64,000 nt of DNA from positions 3,162,001 to 3,226,000 of the forward strand of contig JBANAY010000003.1 in assembly GCA_037952775.1 (NCBI GenBank). Reading direction: 5' to 3'. This stretch comes from Clonostachys chloroleuca (taxonomy: Eukaryota; Ascomycota; Sordariomycetes; Hypocreales; Bionectriaceae). Position 1 is the stretch's first letter. The number at the start of each line of letters is the position of its first letter. The notes beneath the pieces are model-generated. The model did no database searches. It saw only the letters and a list, made by a program, of their open reading frames with translations, and was not told the origin of the DNA. The translations under genes were made by a program, and so were the position numbers. Of this stretch, positions 25,243-36,639 are shown piece after piece.

Positions 25243-25879
25243 ATGCATCTTCACCACTTTCATCACCATCTCGGCGGCGAGTTCAAGAACACGGACAGAC
25301 ACAAGGATCAGGACTTATATGTTGACACGGAACCAGTACCGGAAATCATGGCCACTCCACCTACCCCGACCACCAAGTCCCGTCGTGATAGAGACACGGG
25401 ATTTCCAGAACCATTCTGTGGCAGTAAGTTCCCCGAATCTATATCAAAAGACGACGGATCTAACAAAGCAACCACCACCAGGCTACAACACCACTTTACC
25501 ACACCCTGATGCCGACCTCTCACCTAATGCCGTCATCTCGGGAGACCACCTGTCCCTCGAAGGCTCCATGAGGCGTAGGCGGTTATCCATGTTGCACAAG
25601 CATCGCCGGACTGTTAGCCAGAGTTCCGGAAACAGCAATAGCAGCATCAACACCCCAAGCCAGGCGCTCCAGTCGGTCCTAGGAGCCATCCAAAGCCAGC
25701 TCCCCGGCACCTCGCCAGCTGCCCGCCCAGGATCCAGCGCCCAAGACTCGATTGACGAGGAGCCTCACCACTGTGAGATGGAGGATGATATGCGACCCGA
25801 GTCACGGGATACGATACCATCCAGCCCTCATAGTAGCAAGAGGGGTCTCTTCCACGGTTGGCGCAAGGGCCGACACTAA
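25243..25879 (+). CDS. Unrecognised small protein, His-rich N-terminus and basic core
   Basis: Two exons, 25243-25423 and 25482-25879, give 192 residues; the 58-nt intron has donor GTAAGT and acceptor CCAG and keeps the frame (CGS-YNTTLPHP). The N-terminus is His-rich (MHLHHFHHHLGGEFKN). A Pro/Thr-rich stretch follows, then an Arg-rich core (SMRRRRLSMLHKHRRTVSQS) with several possible basophilic kinase sites. The C-terminal half is Ser/Gln/Pro-rich and ends in a basic GLFHGWRKGRH. It looks largely disordered. I do not recognise a family. The clean intron phase is the main evidence that this is a gene. The two His clusters could bind metal, but that is only a guess. Confidence 0.6.
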
Positions 25880-26270
25880 GCGCATCAAAAACGTCCAACC
25901 TGCGAGAAAGACATACATGAAGTTAACGGCCAAAATCAGCATAGCATTCATTTTTTATTTTTTATTTTGTGATTTAGTACGGGAAGCACTGGAGTTGGAT
26001 AGCGACACGACACCTGGCAGCAATGCCGTAGAGAAAAATGAGCTGGGTTTATTGTATTGCCTGGCGCGATACACCCAGATGACATCCTTATAATTTATTA
26101 TCATTCATTCTAAACCGCTTGTGGGTCCTCTTTCGAAGTGAACTAGGCTGTGGATTTGCCCGTCTTTCATGGTTGATGTACATTGTACCGAAGCCGCACC
26201 TCCCACACTGTATTCTTCAGAACCATTCACTTATAGATAAAAATCAACAGACAACTGGGACGAAGCCGGC
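25880..26270. other. Short intergenic, convergent 3' ends
   Basis: About 390 bases between the stop of the gene at 25243-25879 and the stop of the hydroxyisourate hydrolase gene on the other strand. It is AT-rich with T-runs near 25950, consistent with two 3' UTRs. Confidence 0.6.
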
Positions 26271-26705
26271 TCAGCTTCCACGGTAGGTGGTGTAGCTGTA
26301 CGGGCTCAGCAGCAGCGGGACGTGGTAGTGCTGGCCCTCCTCGACGCGGAAGACGATGGTGGCCTCAGGGAAGAAGGTGTGCTCCTCGCCAAAGTAGCCC
26401 GCGGTGTCGAAGCGCAGCGTCCAGCGCGAGGGCCCCTTGACGTTGGCGAGGACGTCCTCGAGGGTGTAGACAGGGATCTCGCCGGCCTCGGTCTGGGAGC
26501 TGTAGGGCAGCCAGGCCTGGATGCGGCCGTCGTCGTCGGTCATGGACTCGAAGCGCTTGACGTCGCCGTCGGCGTGGGACGAGAAGAGGGACGAGTCGGG
26601 CGTCGGCGGCGGGGCTGGGCCCTCGAGGCGCACGCGGATGCCCTTGGCTGGGCGGCCGGCCGTGGTGTCCAGGACGTGGCAGGTGATGGGGTCCTTGTTG
26701 GACAT
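26271..26705 (-). CDS. 5-hydroxyisourate hydrolase (transthyretin-like)
   Basis: Hydrolyses 5-hydroxyisourate, the product of urate oxidase, in purine breakdown to allantoin. Single exon, 144 residues, within the range for fungal HIU hydrolases (slightly longer because of an insert near residues 32-48). The N-terminal strand ITCHVLDTTAGRPAKGIRVRLE carries the conserved His and the family pattern. Later come FDTAGYF, FFPEATIVF and the diagnostic C-terminal tetrapeptide YRGS, which separates the enzyme from true transthyretins. Catalytic His residues are also expected in HYHVPLLLSPY, and HYHVPLLLSP is present. No peroxisomal PTS1 is visible at the C-terminus. The other uricolysis genes are not in the window. 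The antisense strand has a long GC-rich open frame that is a shadow. Confidence 0.93.
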   Translation of the reverse strand: MSNKDPITCHVLDTTAGRPAKGIRVRLEGPAPPPTPDSSLFSSHADGDVKRFESMTDDDGRIQAWLPYSSQTEAGEIPVYTLEDVLANVKGPSRWTLRFDTAGYFGEEHTFFPEATIVFRVEEGQHYHVPLLLSPYSYTTYRGS

Positions 26706-27847
26706 TTTGGGGGCCTTTGCGGGGGAAGGGTTACAGAGTCAACCGGGAAGTGCGCGGGATATGTAGATGGGATTAGTTAGAGGCGACCTACGATGTGGTG
26801 TGACAGGAGGTTGAGATAGTTTGCTGGTGAGCGAGGAATGTCGCCTGAGTGTTGGTCGGCGCGGGGGCGGGGCATTGCTCAAGTTAATAAGTGATGGAGG
26901 CAAGGTTACGGGAGCGAGCTATAGATAGGTGCTCGGGTAGGCGCAGCGAGGGCGAGCTGAATGCCCAATCGCAGGCCAATTGAATGCAGCAATGGGAACG
27001 CCAGGGAGGCTTTAGGACTGGGAAAAGTCAGTCGACGGATGGGCAGCGAAGCACAGCCAGGAATGCATGCATGATATAGGTATTCATCGAGTTTGTTGTG
27101 CCATGCCTTCAACCTCGAGCGCTAGTGGGAGGGCGTTGACGCTGCTCGCCGCTCTCCGCCACGATGAAGAGCACTCGGTGAGCGCCTATCTGCACATTCA
27201 ATTGCTGGAGCGTCGTGAAAGGAGAAATCCCGACAGTCTTCATAACCCTCCATTTAGGCTCACCAGGGGTATGGGCTACCGTGGCAGGGTGACCTGATAA
27301 TCCTCCTTGGTTGAAGGTGATTTTCAAGTCCTGCCTAGGTCGTGTGGCACAGGACTTTCGACGTCATCAACCATGTGAGAAGCTTGGGCCCGTGTTACTC
27401 CAACGGCTGGGTCCTTCTTACCTTGAATATTCCTAGTGCTTCCCAGCGTGTTGTGCTTTCAAGTTGAGGAACATGATTGCCTGCCTTTTTAGAAGCAATT
27501 TCTAGGCGACATACTCTAGGTATTTATTGTATCTGGATTATTTATATAGATTTTACCATCTTTAATTTTAATATGACTCGTTATTCAAATCTATCTTCGT
27601 GTGTTTCCATGTAAATCTTACCTCTCCATAACCCGATCTGGGCTCGATCTGCCTGGCTTATTTTGTCCACGTTGCCCCTCCTCCCCCGCTTGTTTCTGGA
27701 ACCCACTATGTGCTTCTACAAAACCGCCAGCAACACAGCCTAGACCAGTTTGCCCTGGCTATCTGTTAGACTTCCTTCTGGTCCCCTAGGAGTATAGCGC
27801 GTTGAATCACGAGAATCTCATTCATTTTGCATTCCAAACGAGCCGCC
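26706..27847. other. Divergent promoter region, hydroxyisourate hydrolase / get3
   Basis: About 1.1 kb separating two divergent starts. The part near 27480-27590 is AT-rich. No gene is supported; short open frames on both strands lack recognisable content. Confidence 0.5.
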
Positions 27848-28953
27848 ATGTCTACAGCCGTTATCTCCGCCGACGATGCTCTCGAGCCCAACCTGCAGTC
27901 CCTCCTTGACCAGCGCAGCCTCCGCTGGATCTTTGTAGGTGGCAAGGGCGGTGTCGGCAAGACCACCACCTCGTGCTCCCTCGCTATCCAGCTCGCCCGC
28001 GTCCGTCGATCCGTCCTGCTCATCAGTACCGACCCGGCTCACAATCTGTCCGATGCCTTCTCGCAAAAGTTCGGCAAGGAGGCCCGCCTCGTCAACGGCT
28101 TCGAGAACCTGAGTGCCATGGAGATCGACCCCAACGGTAGCATGCAGGACATGCTCGCGGGCCAGGGCGATGGAGACGACTTGAACGCCGCCGGTGGTGG
28201 TCTGGGTGGCATGATGCAAGACCTCGCATTTGCCGTACGTCCATCCTCTACCTCGATTGGCTTGGGTTGAGAAGCCTCGTCTCTTGAAAAGCTGCTAACA
28301 CTGCCGCGTCCCTACAGATCCCTGGTATCGACGAGGCCATGTCCTTTGCAGAGGTCCTCAAGCAGGTCAAGTCCCTCTCCTACGAGACCATCGTCTTCGA
28401 CACCGCCCCCACCGGCCACACCCTCCGCTTCCTCCAGTTCCCCAACGTCCTCGAGAAGGCCCTCGCAAAGGTCTCCCAGCTCTCCTCCCAGTACGGGCCC
28501 CTGCTCAACGGCTTCCTCGGCTCCAACGGCGCCCTCCCCAACGGCCAGAACCTCAACGAGATGATGGAGAAGCTCGAGTCCCTGCGCGAGACCATCAGCG
28601 AGGTCAACAGCCAGTTCAAGGACGCCGACCTCACCACCTTCGTCTGCGTCTGCATCGCCGAGTTCCTCAGCCTCTACGAGACGGAGCGCATGATCCAGGA
28701 GCTCACCAGCTACGGCATTGACACCCACAGCATCGTCGTCAACCAGCTGCTGTTCCCCCGCAAGACGAGCGACTGCGAGCAGTGCGGCGCGCGGCGCAAG
28801 ATGCAGCGCAAGTACCTCGACCAGTACGAGGAGCTGTACGCCGAGGACTTCAACGTCGTCAAGATGCCCCTGCTCGTCGAGGAGGTGCGCGGCAAGGAGA
28901 AGCTGGAGAAGTTTAGCGAGATGCTCGTCACTCCTTACACGCCGCCAGAGTAG
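27848..28953 (+). CDS. get3: Get3 ATPase, tail-anchored protein targeting
   Basis: Cytosolic ATPase that shields the C-terminal membrane helix of tail-anchored proteins and hands them to the Get1/Get2 receptor at the ER. Exons are 27848-28234 and 28318-28953, 340 residues, the normal size. Seen: deviant P-loop [13 protein letters not shown] (about residues 29-41), switch [11 protein letters not shown], the A-loop/switch II region [16 protein letters not shown], the Met-rich client-binding helices ([18 protein letters not shown]) and the zinc-binding dimer motif CEQCGARR. The C-terminal block [17 protein letters not shown] matches the family. The 83-nt intron (donor GTACGT, acceptor ACAG) falls between two complete codons. 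The gene converges on mpe1. Confidence 0.96.
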
Positions 28954-29624
28954 AGATGCAAATATTTGTTGGGCATGTTTTCTTCTTCTTTAAACTATGA
29001 CTAGGGCCAGAAAGGAAAATATAAAGATTTACGAAGGGGAGTGGGAGCATTTTGTTTCAGACATTTTCGGGAGTAGCATGGAGTTGGAACGTCTTGAGCA
29101 CATAGGTGATAATAGGTTAGGTCATGGGGCTTAGTTTCTTCAGACAACCAAAGACAGATAAAAAAATCCAGATAATGATTCAAAAAAAAAGTTCTCGTCA
29201 TTTGTTTTTATGCTATTGGAGGGCTTGTAACTCCTTCTACAGTAATATTTATGCATGTCAAAGATATCAGGTCGGGAAAAAAAAAAAACCAAAAGACCTG
29301 GGGCCCACGCCGCTGCCCAGAAACACCAGAGCGCCTCCGTAAGAAATATTCAAACATCCGCCTAAATAATGATGGGATGTCCTTCCGGTTCCACCCTCGA
29401 ACTCCCGAATGCCACCCAAAGAAACAAAAAGTCAAAGACCTCCCTGTCGTCCAGCTGGCAAGTCGCTGTCTTGCCACAGGCCAAATGCTCGTTGCTATCG
29501 TCCGAGCATCTCATTCGTAGAACAAACAAACAAACAACGCCGTCCCTAACCAATGTCGAATCAAAAGGATAAGAATGCAATGTGAGGTGAAAGGAATCCG
29601 CGCTGCCCAGCCAAGAAAATCGGC
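28954..29624. other. Intergenic, convergent get3 / mpe1
   Basis: About 670 bases of 3' UTR-like sequence with A-runs (29182-29190 and 29278-29288). Overlapping short frames on both strands are not supported as genes. Confidence 0.55.
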
Positions 29625-31700
29625 TCACAGCTCGCGGTAGTCGCTTGGGCGCACACGCCGCTGCTTGTTCTGATGTCGATGCGGGTTCACGGGCTTGCGG
29701 AAATACGCATCTTCCTCCGTTCCAGTTTGGGGGAAACCTCCTCCTCCTCCTCCACCACCACCACTAGGGAACCCCCCGCCATTCATGTTCATATTGAAGC
29801 CGGCCATAGGGTTCATGTCGGGGCCTCCCATGCCATTCATGTTCATGTTGAACCCTGCCATGGGGTTCATACCTCCCATCCCGTTCATATCCCATCCGTT
29901 CATGCCCCCAAAGCCCCCATTCATTCCATTCATCCCGTTCATACCGCCGTTTATCCCTTGGAACCCAGGCATGCCCATCATGGGCATTCCCATCATTGGC
30001 ATCCCCATGTTCATGTTCATATTGGGCATGTTCATCATGTTGTTGGGCATCATATTAGGCATACCGTTGAACATCATTCCATTCATTCCCATATTGTTCA
30101 TGCCGTTCATCATGTTATTCATTTGGTTCTGGGCTTGTTGATTCTGCATTGCCTTGGGTCCCTTAGGGATTTTGGGGTTCTCGAGGAGATCATCTGCGGG
30201 TCGCTTCTTGGAATTCGTCTCTTCTGACTTGATCCCCTGGAATCTTGTCGTTTCCGCTGCTTGGGATCCGGCAGCTGCTGGTTTCGGTCCAGCTGGAGGG
30301 GATTTGCCAGTCGTAGGTGGTGGAGTTGGCGACTTGGACTTGACTGTTGCTGATGATGCTTCGGATTTCCTTCTGGATTCGGTCTCAGTCTGCTGGGCTG
30401 AAGGGTCGGTGGGCTTCTGGGCTGGCTGCTCTGGGGAGGTTTCATGTTCTGTCTTAATGTCCTTCTCAGATTCCGTGTTGGCATTCTCGTTGGTGGGGGA
30501 TGGTGCCTGCGCTTTGGCTGCCTCCTTCTCCTTAAGGTAGTCTTGGATTTTCTGAGCAGACTCTTCATCCGCTTGCAGGTCATCAATCAAGACACCCTCA
30601 GTCTGACAGGCAGGGCAAATGAAGTCGCTTTCTATGAGAGCATTGGTTATGCAATCATTGCAAAACGTCTTCTTGCAGCAAGGTGTCTTCATTGGTTCTA
30701 TGAACATCTTCTTGTCAATTGAACACTCAAGTCCACGCTCCTGAATCTCTTTGTCCTCCGTTGAGCTGTCCTTGACAGTGGACGAGGTCTTTGCCTTGGC
30801 CTGGAACTTCTCCCATGACGCCTTATCAGGTTCAGCAATCACAAAATCGCCCTCAGCATTGACCATAATACCAGACGGCCGTTTTGACTCATCACCTTCG
30901 CTCTGTGCAAGGACAACCGACTTGTCCACCTTTTGCAAGAATGAACGGGGAATACCAGTGGTTCGCTTCACGCGCGGGCGGTTGTCAAAATCAGGGTCAT
31001 CGTTAGTAGGGCAAAGCTGAATCCAATGGCCTTTGTTACCACAGCGGTAACAGATATAACCATTGGGGGGGTCATGGTCCGGAACATTGGCGGGTCGCTT
31101 TTGTTGACCGGGCTTAAACACTGGCGTTTGACTTTGGTCGTTGTTAGTAAAGTTGGCAAATATACAAGACGTGGACATACATACTGAGACATTTCTTCTT
31201 GCTGAGCAGACCATTGCTCTGTTTGCGCGGCAAACATAGCGGCCATCTTTTCCTCTTCTGTCATGGCATTGTTCATTTGGTTAATAGCATGGGAACTCGA
31301 CTTGGCGGCGGCGGCCTTGGCAGCTTGCTCTTTACGACCTGCATTCTTTGCCGATACTGGCATTTTGCCGGAGACATATCGAGCTGCTCGCCCTGCGCCG
31401 GGTTTTGTTGCCGGCTGGCGTCTGGCAACCACCGTGGTTGATCTGGGGATGATGGTAGTATCATCGTCGTATTCTAGTATTGGTTAGTTAACCGATCTGA
31501 TGTGCGTATATCAGGGAATACTACTTGCCTTCTGAATTATCGTCTGTGTAAATGAAGAGATCAAAATCGGAGCCATCGCCTAATCCACTCTTGAGGATGA
31601 TTTCACGTTTGAGCTCAAATACAGAGATGCCAGTTCCATCAAACTCGACGCGCGTGGGCTCCTTCTGCGACTTAAACTTGAAAAAAACAGAGGAGGCCAT
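29625..31700 (-). CDS. mpe1: Mpe1, cleavage and polyadenylation factor subunit (RBBP6-like)
   Basis: Essential CPF subunit that recognises the poly(A) signal and couples it to cleavage. Exons (minus): 31700-31529, 31473-31185 and 31131-29625, 655 residues. Order seen: DWNN ubiquitin-like domain (SSVFFKFKSQKEPTRVEFDG... through RSTTVVARRQPA), a CCHC zinc knuckle (CYRCGNKGHWIQLCP), RVKRTTGIPRSFL, a RING/U-box-like Cys cluster (LECSIDKKMF, PCCKKTFCNDCI, FICPAC) and a long disordered tail. Intron 1 has a GC donor: the sense strand reads AAG|GCAAGT and closes at CTAG, and only this junction restores NSE-EYDDDTT. The start is ATG 31700; a GTG 9 bases upstream opens the same frame. The last 130 residues are a Met/Asn/Gly repeat (MNGMNGMNGG-like). 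Confidence 0.94.
31474..31528 (-). other. GC-AG intron in mpe1
   Basis: On the minus strand the exon ends in TCAGAAG and the intron begins GCAAGTAG and ends ACTAG (55 nt). A GT donor that keeps the frame is not available nearby. GCAAGT is the usual extended consensus for the rare GC-AG class. A sequencing error turning GT into GC would look the same. Confidence 0.75.
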
Positions 31701-32954
31701 GTTGAGCACCTGTGAGTAACAAGGAACCGAAGATGATGTTGCAACAGAGACCGATGAACTGATCGGCAGGACTGGCTTTGTTCAACACCACAACACGACA
31801 CTAGGTAAGTAATGGCTTGTTTCTTCTGTGCTCGTGAAAAAATGTTTCCTTTCTTTCTTCTCTTTCCTCTTTATTCCTTTGTGATTTTTTTTTGTTTCTG
31901 TGCTCGCACTCGTGCGCCCTTTCAACTCAAGATGGACGGGGAAAAAATAAAATTATGATTGTACTTGAAAGAAGACAATAGGGTCATGGGCGTGATGAAT
32001 AAGGAGTACAGTCGGCCGCAGCCAGCAGGAAAATGAACCCTCGTGAACTCCTCCGCAAGTCCAGATCACCACGTCAGACCTCCTATGATGAACCAGCCAA
32101 AACACGAAGTACCTTCAGTTAGGCGATCGCACTACTCTCCAATCCCTTCAAAGCAAGCAGACTAATTGGTAACGATTACCGACTTATCCAGCAAAGTGAT
32201 GCCTAGGTGAGATCGACAGTCACGACCACTGCGGAGTGTACGCTCGACGGGGATGCGCTGCCTCAAGTCCGGGAAACAGTGGACTGCGTGTTTCGCGCGC
32301 AGCAGTAGACGACAATGGCGATGAGGGATCGATGTCGGCGTCGGTTTCGTCTTCCCAGGCGGCGTGGTGTTGGGGGAGAAGAGAGATGCAGAAAGAGGAA
32401 ATGAGGCGGAGATTGTATGGGGCTCTAGGCTATCATTAATAATGATTTGATAGGGGCGCGCCGACTTTCGCTTGGAAGCGCCTGCTTAGTAAGGAATCAG
32501 AGTTCAGATGCCTGGAAAGTCCACCCGAAAATGGGTAAGAGCTGTCCCCGTCCGAGCTCGGCCCGTACCAACTTTTCTCCGGCCTATCTGGGGAAATGGC
32601 TCAACCGGCACCTCTTATCACGTGCCTTTCCGCACTGGTCACCTCATTCACTCTCCCATCAATTGGATCTGGTGGGCATAGATGGGTCCATTATTATCTA
32701 CTTTGGTCGAATGACGATGAAAGCATTTGGCAATGCAATCCCCGACAAACGGGGTGTCGCACATGCCACCTCAAGTACTGACCTACCCACATGGAGGTAC
32801 CTACGTCCCCTATCGATAGGCCTGCAGCTGCCGTTGATAACCGCCTACCGGACCTGTTCTAACCCCTCTACTAGACTCTCAGCGACATGTTGCGAACCAA
32901 CCAGCACGCAAAAGTTCTGAGGTCATCCACCTGATGTAGAAGGTTCCCGCTGCA
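31701..32954. other. Divergent promoter region, mpe1 / dipeptidase
   Basis: About 1.25 kb between two divergent starts. The first part is T-rich in the plus strand (31820-31900), consistent with the mpe1 5' region. No gene is supported. Confidence 0.5.
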
Positions 32955-34613
32955 ATGCCCCGCACCGTCTCCCTCCAACGAGCAACCTTCCGGTTGTGTC
33001 AACAAACACCACAACGTATAGGCCCAGGGTTAATAAGGTCAAGCTCTCCCCGTATAAGTCAAATTTTTCATCATAGCCACCGGACGTACCTCACGAACTC
33101 CATACGCGCACATCAAGCACGAAAGATGGCTCCCAACCTGGACGGCTTCTTCAAGCAGGTGGACACCTCCGCCGACCACTTTATCGAGCGCCTAAGAAAG
33201 GCCGTGGCCATCCCTTCCATCTCAGCTGAAGATGCCCGCCGACCTGATGTTATCCGCATGAGCCACTGGCTAGCTGCTGAGCTCAAGAGCCTCGGCGCCG
33301 AAGCTGAGCTTCGTGAGCTAGGCAAGCAGCCCCACAAGGAGCACCTGGAGCTCCCTCCCGTCGTCCTTGCTCGCTACGGAAACGATAAGAACAAGCGAAC
33401 CATCCTCGTATATGGCCACTACGATGTCCAGCCAGCCGAGCTCTCCGACGGCTGGGCTACGGAGCCATTCGATCTTACTGTGGACGAGAAGGGTCGGATG
33501 TTCGGACGTGGATCGACCGACGACAAGGGACCTGTGCTGGGCTGGCTGAATGCCATCGAGGCGCACCAAAAGGCCGGCGTCGACTTCCCCGTCAATCTCC
33601 TCATGTGCTTTGAGGGTATGGAGGAGTATGGCTCAGAGGGTCTGGATGACTTGATCAAGGCCGAGGCCAAGAACTACTTTGCCGACGCAGATGCTGTCTG
33701 TATCTCCGACAACTACTGGCTGGGAACTGAGAAGCCTTGCCTGACCTACGGTCTCCGTGGCTGCAACTACTACTCCGTTGAGATCTCGGGACCTGGTGCA
33801 GATCTTCACAGTGGTGTATTTGGCGGTACAGCCCAGGAGCCCATGACTGATCTGGTTCGTGTGCTGGGAGCCCTGGTAGACACTGATGGCAAGATCCAGA
33901 TTCCTGGAATCATGGAACAGGTCGCAGCTGTCACGGCGGACGAGGAGAGTCTATATGACGGCATTGCTTTCACCATGGACAACATCTACGAATCCCTCGG
34001 TAGCAAGACCACTATCTTTGATGATAAGAAGCCCACCCTCATGGCTCGCTGGCGGTATCCTTCCCTCTCCATCCACGGTGTTGAGGGTGCCTTCTCAGCT
34101 CCAGGAGCCAAGACAGTCATTCCCGCCAAGGTTATCGGCAAGTTTTCTATCCGAACTGTCCCTGATATGGACATCGACACGACCAACGCGGCTGTGGAAA
34201 AGTATGTGAAGGAGGAATTCGCCAAACTAAAGAGCAAGAACACACTGAGTGTGTATCCTCAGCACACTGGAAAGTGGTGGGTGGCATCACCAAAGCACTG
34301 GAACTTCTCGGCAGCCGCCAAGGCTGTAGAGCGCGTCTGGGGTGTTCAGCCCGATTTCACTCGCGAAGGTGGAAGGTAAGCACGCGGTTTCTCCTTGCAC
34401 AAAACCATACCAATATACTAACACGTTTCCAGTATTCCCGTTACCCTGACTTTCGAGGAGGCCACGGGCAAGAACGTTCTCCTGCTCCCTATGGGAAGCT
34501 CTACGGACGGTGCCCACTCCATCAATGAGAAGCTGGACAAGCGCAACTACATTGAGGGCATCAAGCTGCTGGGTGCCTACCTACACTACGTCGCTGAAGA
34601 ACCTCAGGCCTAA
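32955..34613 (+). CDS. dug1: Dug1-type Cys-Gly metallodipeptidase (M20 family)
   Basis: Zinc/manganese dipeptidase that cleaves Cys-Gly and other dipeptides and works in glutathione turnover. Exons are 32955-34375 and 34433-34613, 533 residues from the first ATG. M20 metal ligands are visible: [25 protein letters not shown] and ISDNYWL, plus the C-terminal DGAHSINEK. The dimerisation insert has HSGVFGG. The protein would be 476 residues if translation began at the in-frame ATG 33126 ([13 protein letters not shown]), which matches the length of yeast Dug1. The 57 extra N-terminal residues are rich in Arg, Ser and Thr and nearly free of acidic residues, like a mitochondrial presequence. Both starts may be used. 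The intron (34376-34432, GTAAGC...TTTCCAG) keeps GG-S in frame. Confidence 0.93.
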
Positions 34614-35877
34614 AGAAAATGCTTCGTCATAACACTTCGACAAATCATTCTAGGCGAGATATAATGTTAAATAATTAACTTATGTGGATTCAGTTCACCG
34701 TGACTTGTGAAGTAGACGGTGACTTGTCCAAATGAAACAGTGTATCTCGGTATTATATCAGATCATCCGACTGAGACACTGACTGCATCGCACAGGAATG
34801 GCGGGGTCGTGAACCAATCGTACAAGCCATCTGCATGAAGCTAAACAAGCCCATTCATTGTACATACCTTGGCCAGTTGCCAGCACCTATCATGATACAC
34901 ACACACCGCCACAATCGCCGAGCCGCTAGGCCGAAGAACGGCATGCACTTCTCTTGATATGCTGGTTTCAAAACAGGATGTCTTAGAATAGTGACGGTGT
35001 TTGCCGAAAATCAAGGGCCGATCAACTTCAAGTGCATACACTGACGCCAGCATTGATACCGTATCTGTGTGGGCAACTCGGTGTAATATGTAGAAGTAAA
35101 CACATCAGGTACCAAAATCAAATATGTCACATTAGGCTTCTCGTGAAGCTACCTTACCTCGCTTAACACAGTTTATCAGTGGGCCACTAAGAATGTACAT
35201 GCAGAGTAGAAGGACGCCAGGAGTACTGTGATAAACATGGTGTGCGTTGTATGAAAAAGGATCTGAGACCAATCGGACTGGCGGCAGCATTTGGGTGCCC
35301 CTGATAAAAGTCTCGTCACTGCATACTCCGTAAGAACCGATCTGATACTCGCTCGGAATTGATGGACTGGTGGTAGATCCGCGACCCTCGATTTCCCCAT
35401 GAAGAAGCACCTGCCGAGTTCGCCCAGAGTCTAAAACCCCAGACTAATTGGAAATGTCTCTCTGGAAGATCCAGGGTGTGTATGCCTCCCTCGTGGGGCA
35501 ATTGCGGTGTGCTGATAATGCACTCGAACCGCTCTTGTGATCATGTGCGTGGATGCAGTAAGGTTGAACCCCCGCACCCTCCAACTTTTGGTGCTGGCGG
35601 ATGTGATGTGATTTGCCCATTGTCGCTGCCCTGCAGCAGAGAGACATGCATACAACAATTTCCCTGCCTCCCTGCCAGACCTTTGAATAATGTAAAACTC
35701 TCTTTTTCACATCCATGGCTGGCCCTTTTGAACCGAGACTTCGCCGTAGCACATCGCAAATTCCATTTCCTACATAGCCCCATGAGGACGACGCCCTGAA
35801 GCTCTGAACCGCCTGTTCTTCAGGTATCATTCCTCGGTCGCGCGCTTGCCCTTGCTTGCGCCGTCACTCCATCCATC
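34614..35877. other. Intergenic, downstream of the dipeptidase
   Basis: About 1.26 kb. Open frames up to 128 codons occur on the minus strand (35132-35830), but they overlap each other and show no family features. The last 150 bases are the likely promoter of the Yippee-like gene. No gene is supported. Confidence 0.5.
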
Positions 35878-36639
35878 ATGGGACGTGATAACTTCATTTC
35901 TGCCACAAAGCCACTGTTCTCGAGCTACCTTTTGCCGAGTCTGAATATCCCCTTTATTCGCAACCGGCGCCGCTCTTCGGCCTCGTCCGCAGCATCAGAC
36001 GCTTCGTTGGGCTCTCCTCCGACATCGCCATCAGCTGTCTCATCCGCTGCAACCACACCCACTAATTCCCCAACAACAGACAAGCATCTGGATTCCATCC
36101 CGACCCGACTCTTTCGAGCCGCCCCGGATACCTTGCAGTGCTTGGCGTGTTCCACAGATATCGCATTTGCCAACCAAATTATTTCCAAAGGCTTCACGGG
36201 CAGCCACGGCCGGGCATATCTGGTCGCACCGCCGGCCCCACCTGCTGAACAGACGCTGCTGAACATCCGAGTCGGAGCGAAAGAGAATAGACAGCTCGTG
36301 ACTGGATGGCACGTTGTAGCCGATATCAACTGTGACACGTGTCTCAGGAAGTTGGGTTGGAAGTACGTGGACGCGAAGGAACAATCGCAGAAGTACAAGG
36401 TGGGCAAGTTCATTCTCGAGTCGGAGCGTGTCGTGACGCATCGCAGCTGGGAGGATGCCTCTACGGGGCGGGAGGACTACACCAGGAATTCATCTACGGA
36501 TGGAGACGAGGACTCGGTCGAGTTTGACTCCGACAACGAGGATGAGTGCGAGGAGATATTTGCGGGAACATGGGACCCGAGCACTGTCGCTAGAAGGAGG
36601 CGTGAAATGCAACGACAGAGCAGAGACGAAATCTATTAA
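35878..36639 (+). CDS. Yippee-like zinc-binding protein
   Basis: Single exon, 253 residues. Residues about 30-75 are a Ser/Pro/Thr-rich disordered leader. The Yippee/Mis18-type domain follows: the first zinc pair CLACSTDIAFANQII, then KGFTGSHGRAYLV, the central VTGWHVVADINCDTC with the second Cys pair (CDTC), and LGWKYVDAKEQSQKYKVGKFILE with the conserved GWKY and KVGKFILE. The C-terminus is acidic (SVEFDSDNEDECEE) and then basic. The family is found in nearly all eukaryotes and is linked to cytokinesis, ubiquitin ligases and stress, but the molecular role in filamentous fungi is not settled. The domain assignment is firm; the function is not. Confidence 0.9.
   Translation: MGRDNFISATKPLFSSYLLPSLNIPFIRNRRRSSASSAASDASLGSPPTSPSAVSSAATTPTNSPTTDKHLDSIPTRLFRAAPDTLQCLACSTDIAFANQIISKGFTGSHGRAYLVAPPAPPAEQTLLNIRVGAKENRQLVTGWHVVADINCDTCLRKLGWKYVDAKEQSQKYKVGKFILESERVVTHRSWEDASTGREDYTRNSSTDGDEDSVEFDSDNEDECEEIFAGTWDPSTVARRRREMQRQSRDEIY

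Noticed and set aside
26322..26780. Plus-strand 152-codon frame
   Set aside because: It is antisense to 5-hydroxyisourate hydrolase and consists of low-complexity Gly/Val/Leu shadow sequence.
29673..30540. Plus-strand frames of 128-184 codons rich in His or Pro/Phe/Met
   Set aside because: They are antisense shadows of the Met/Asn/Gly repeat tail of mpe1.
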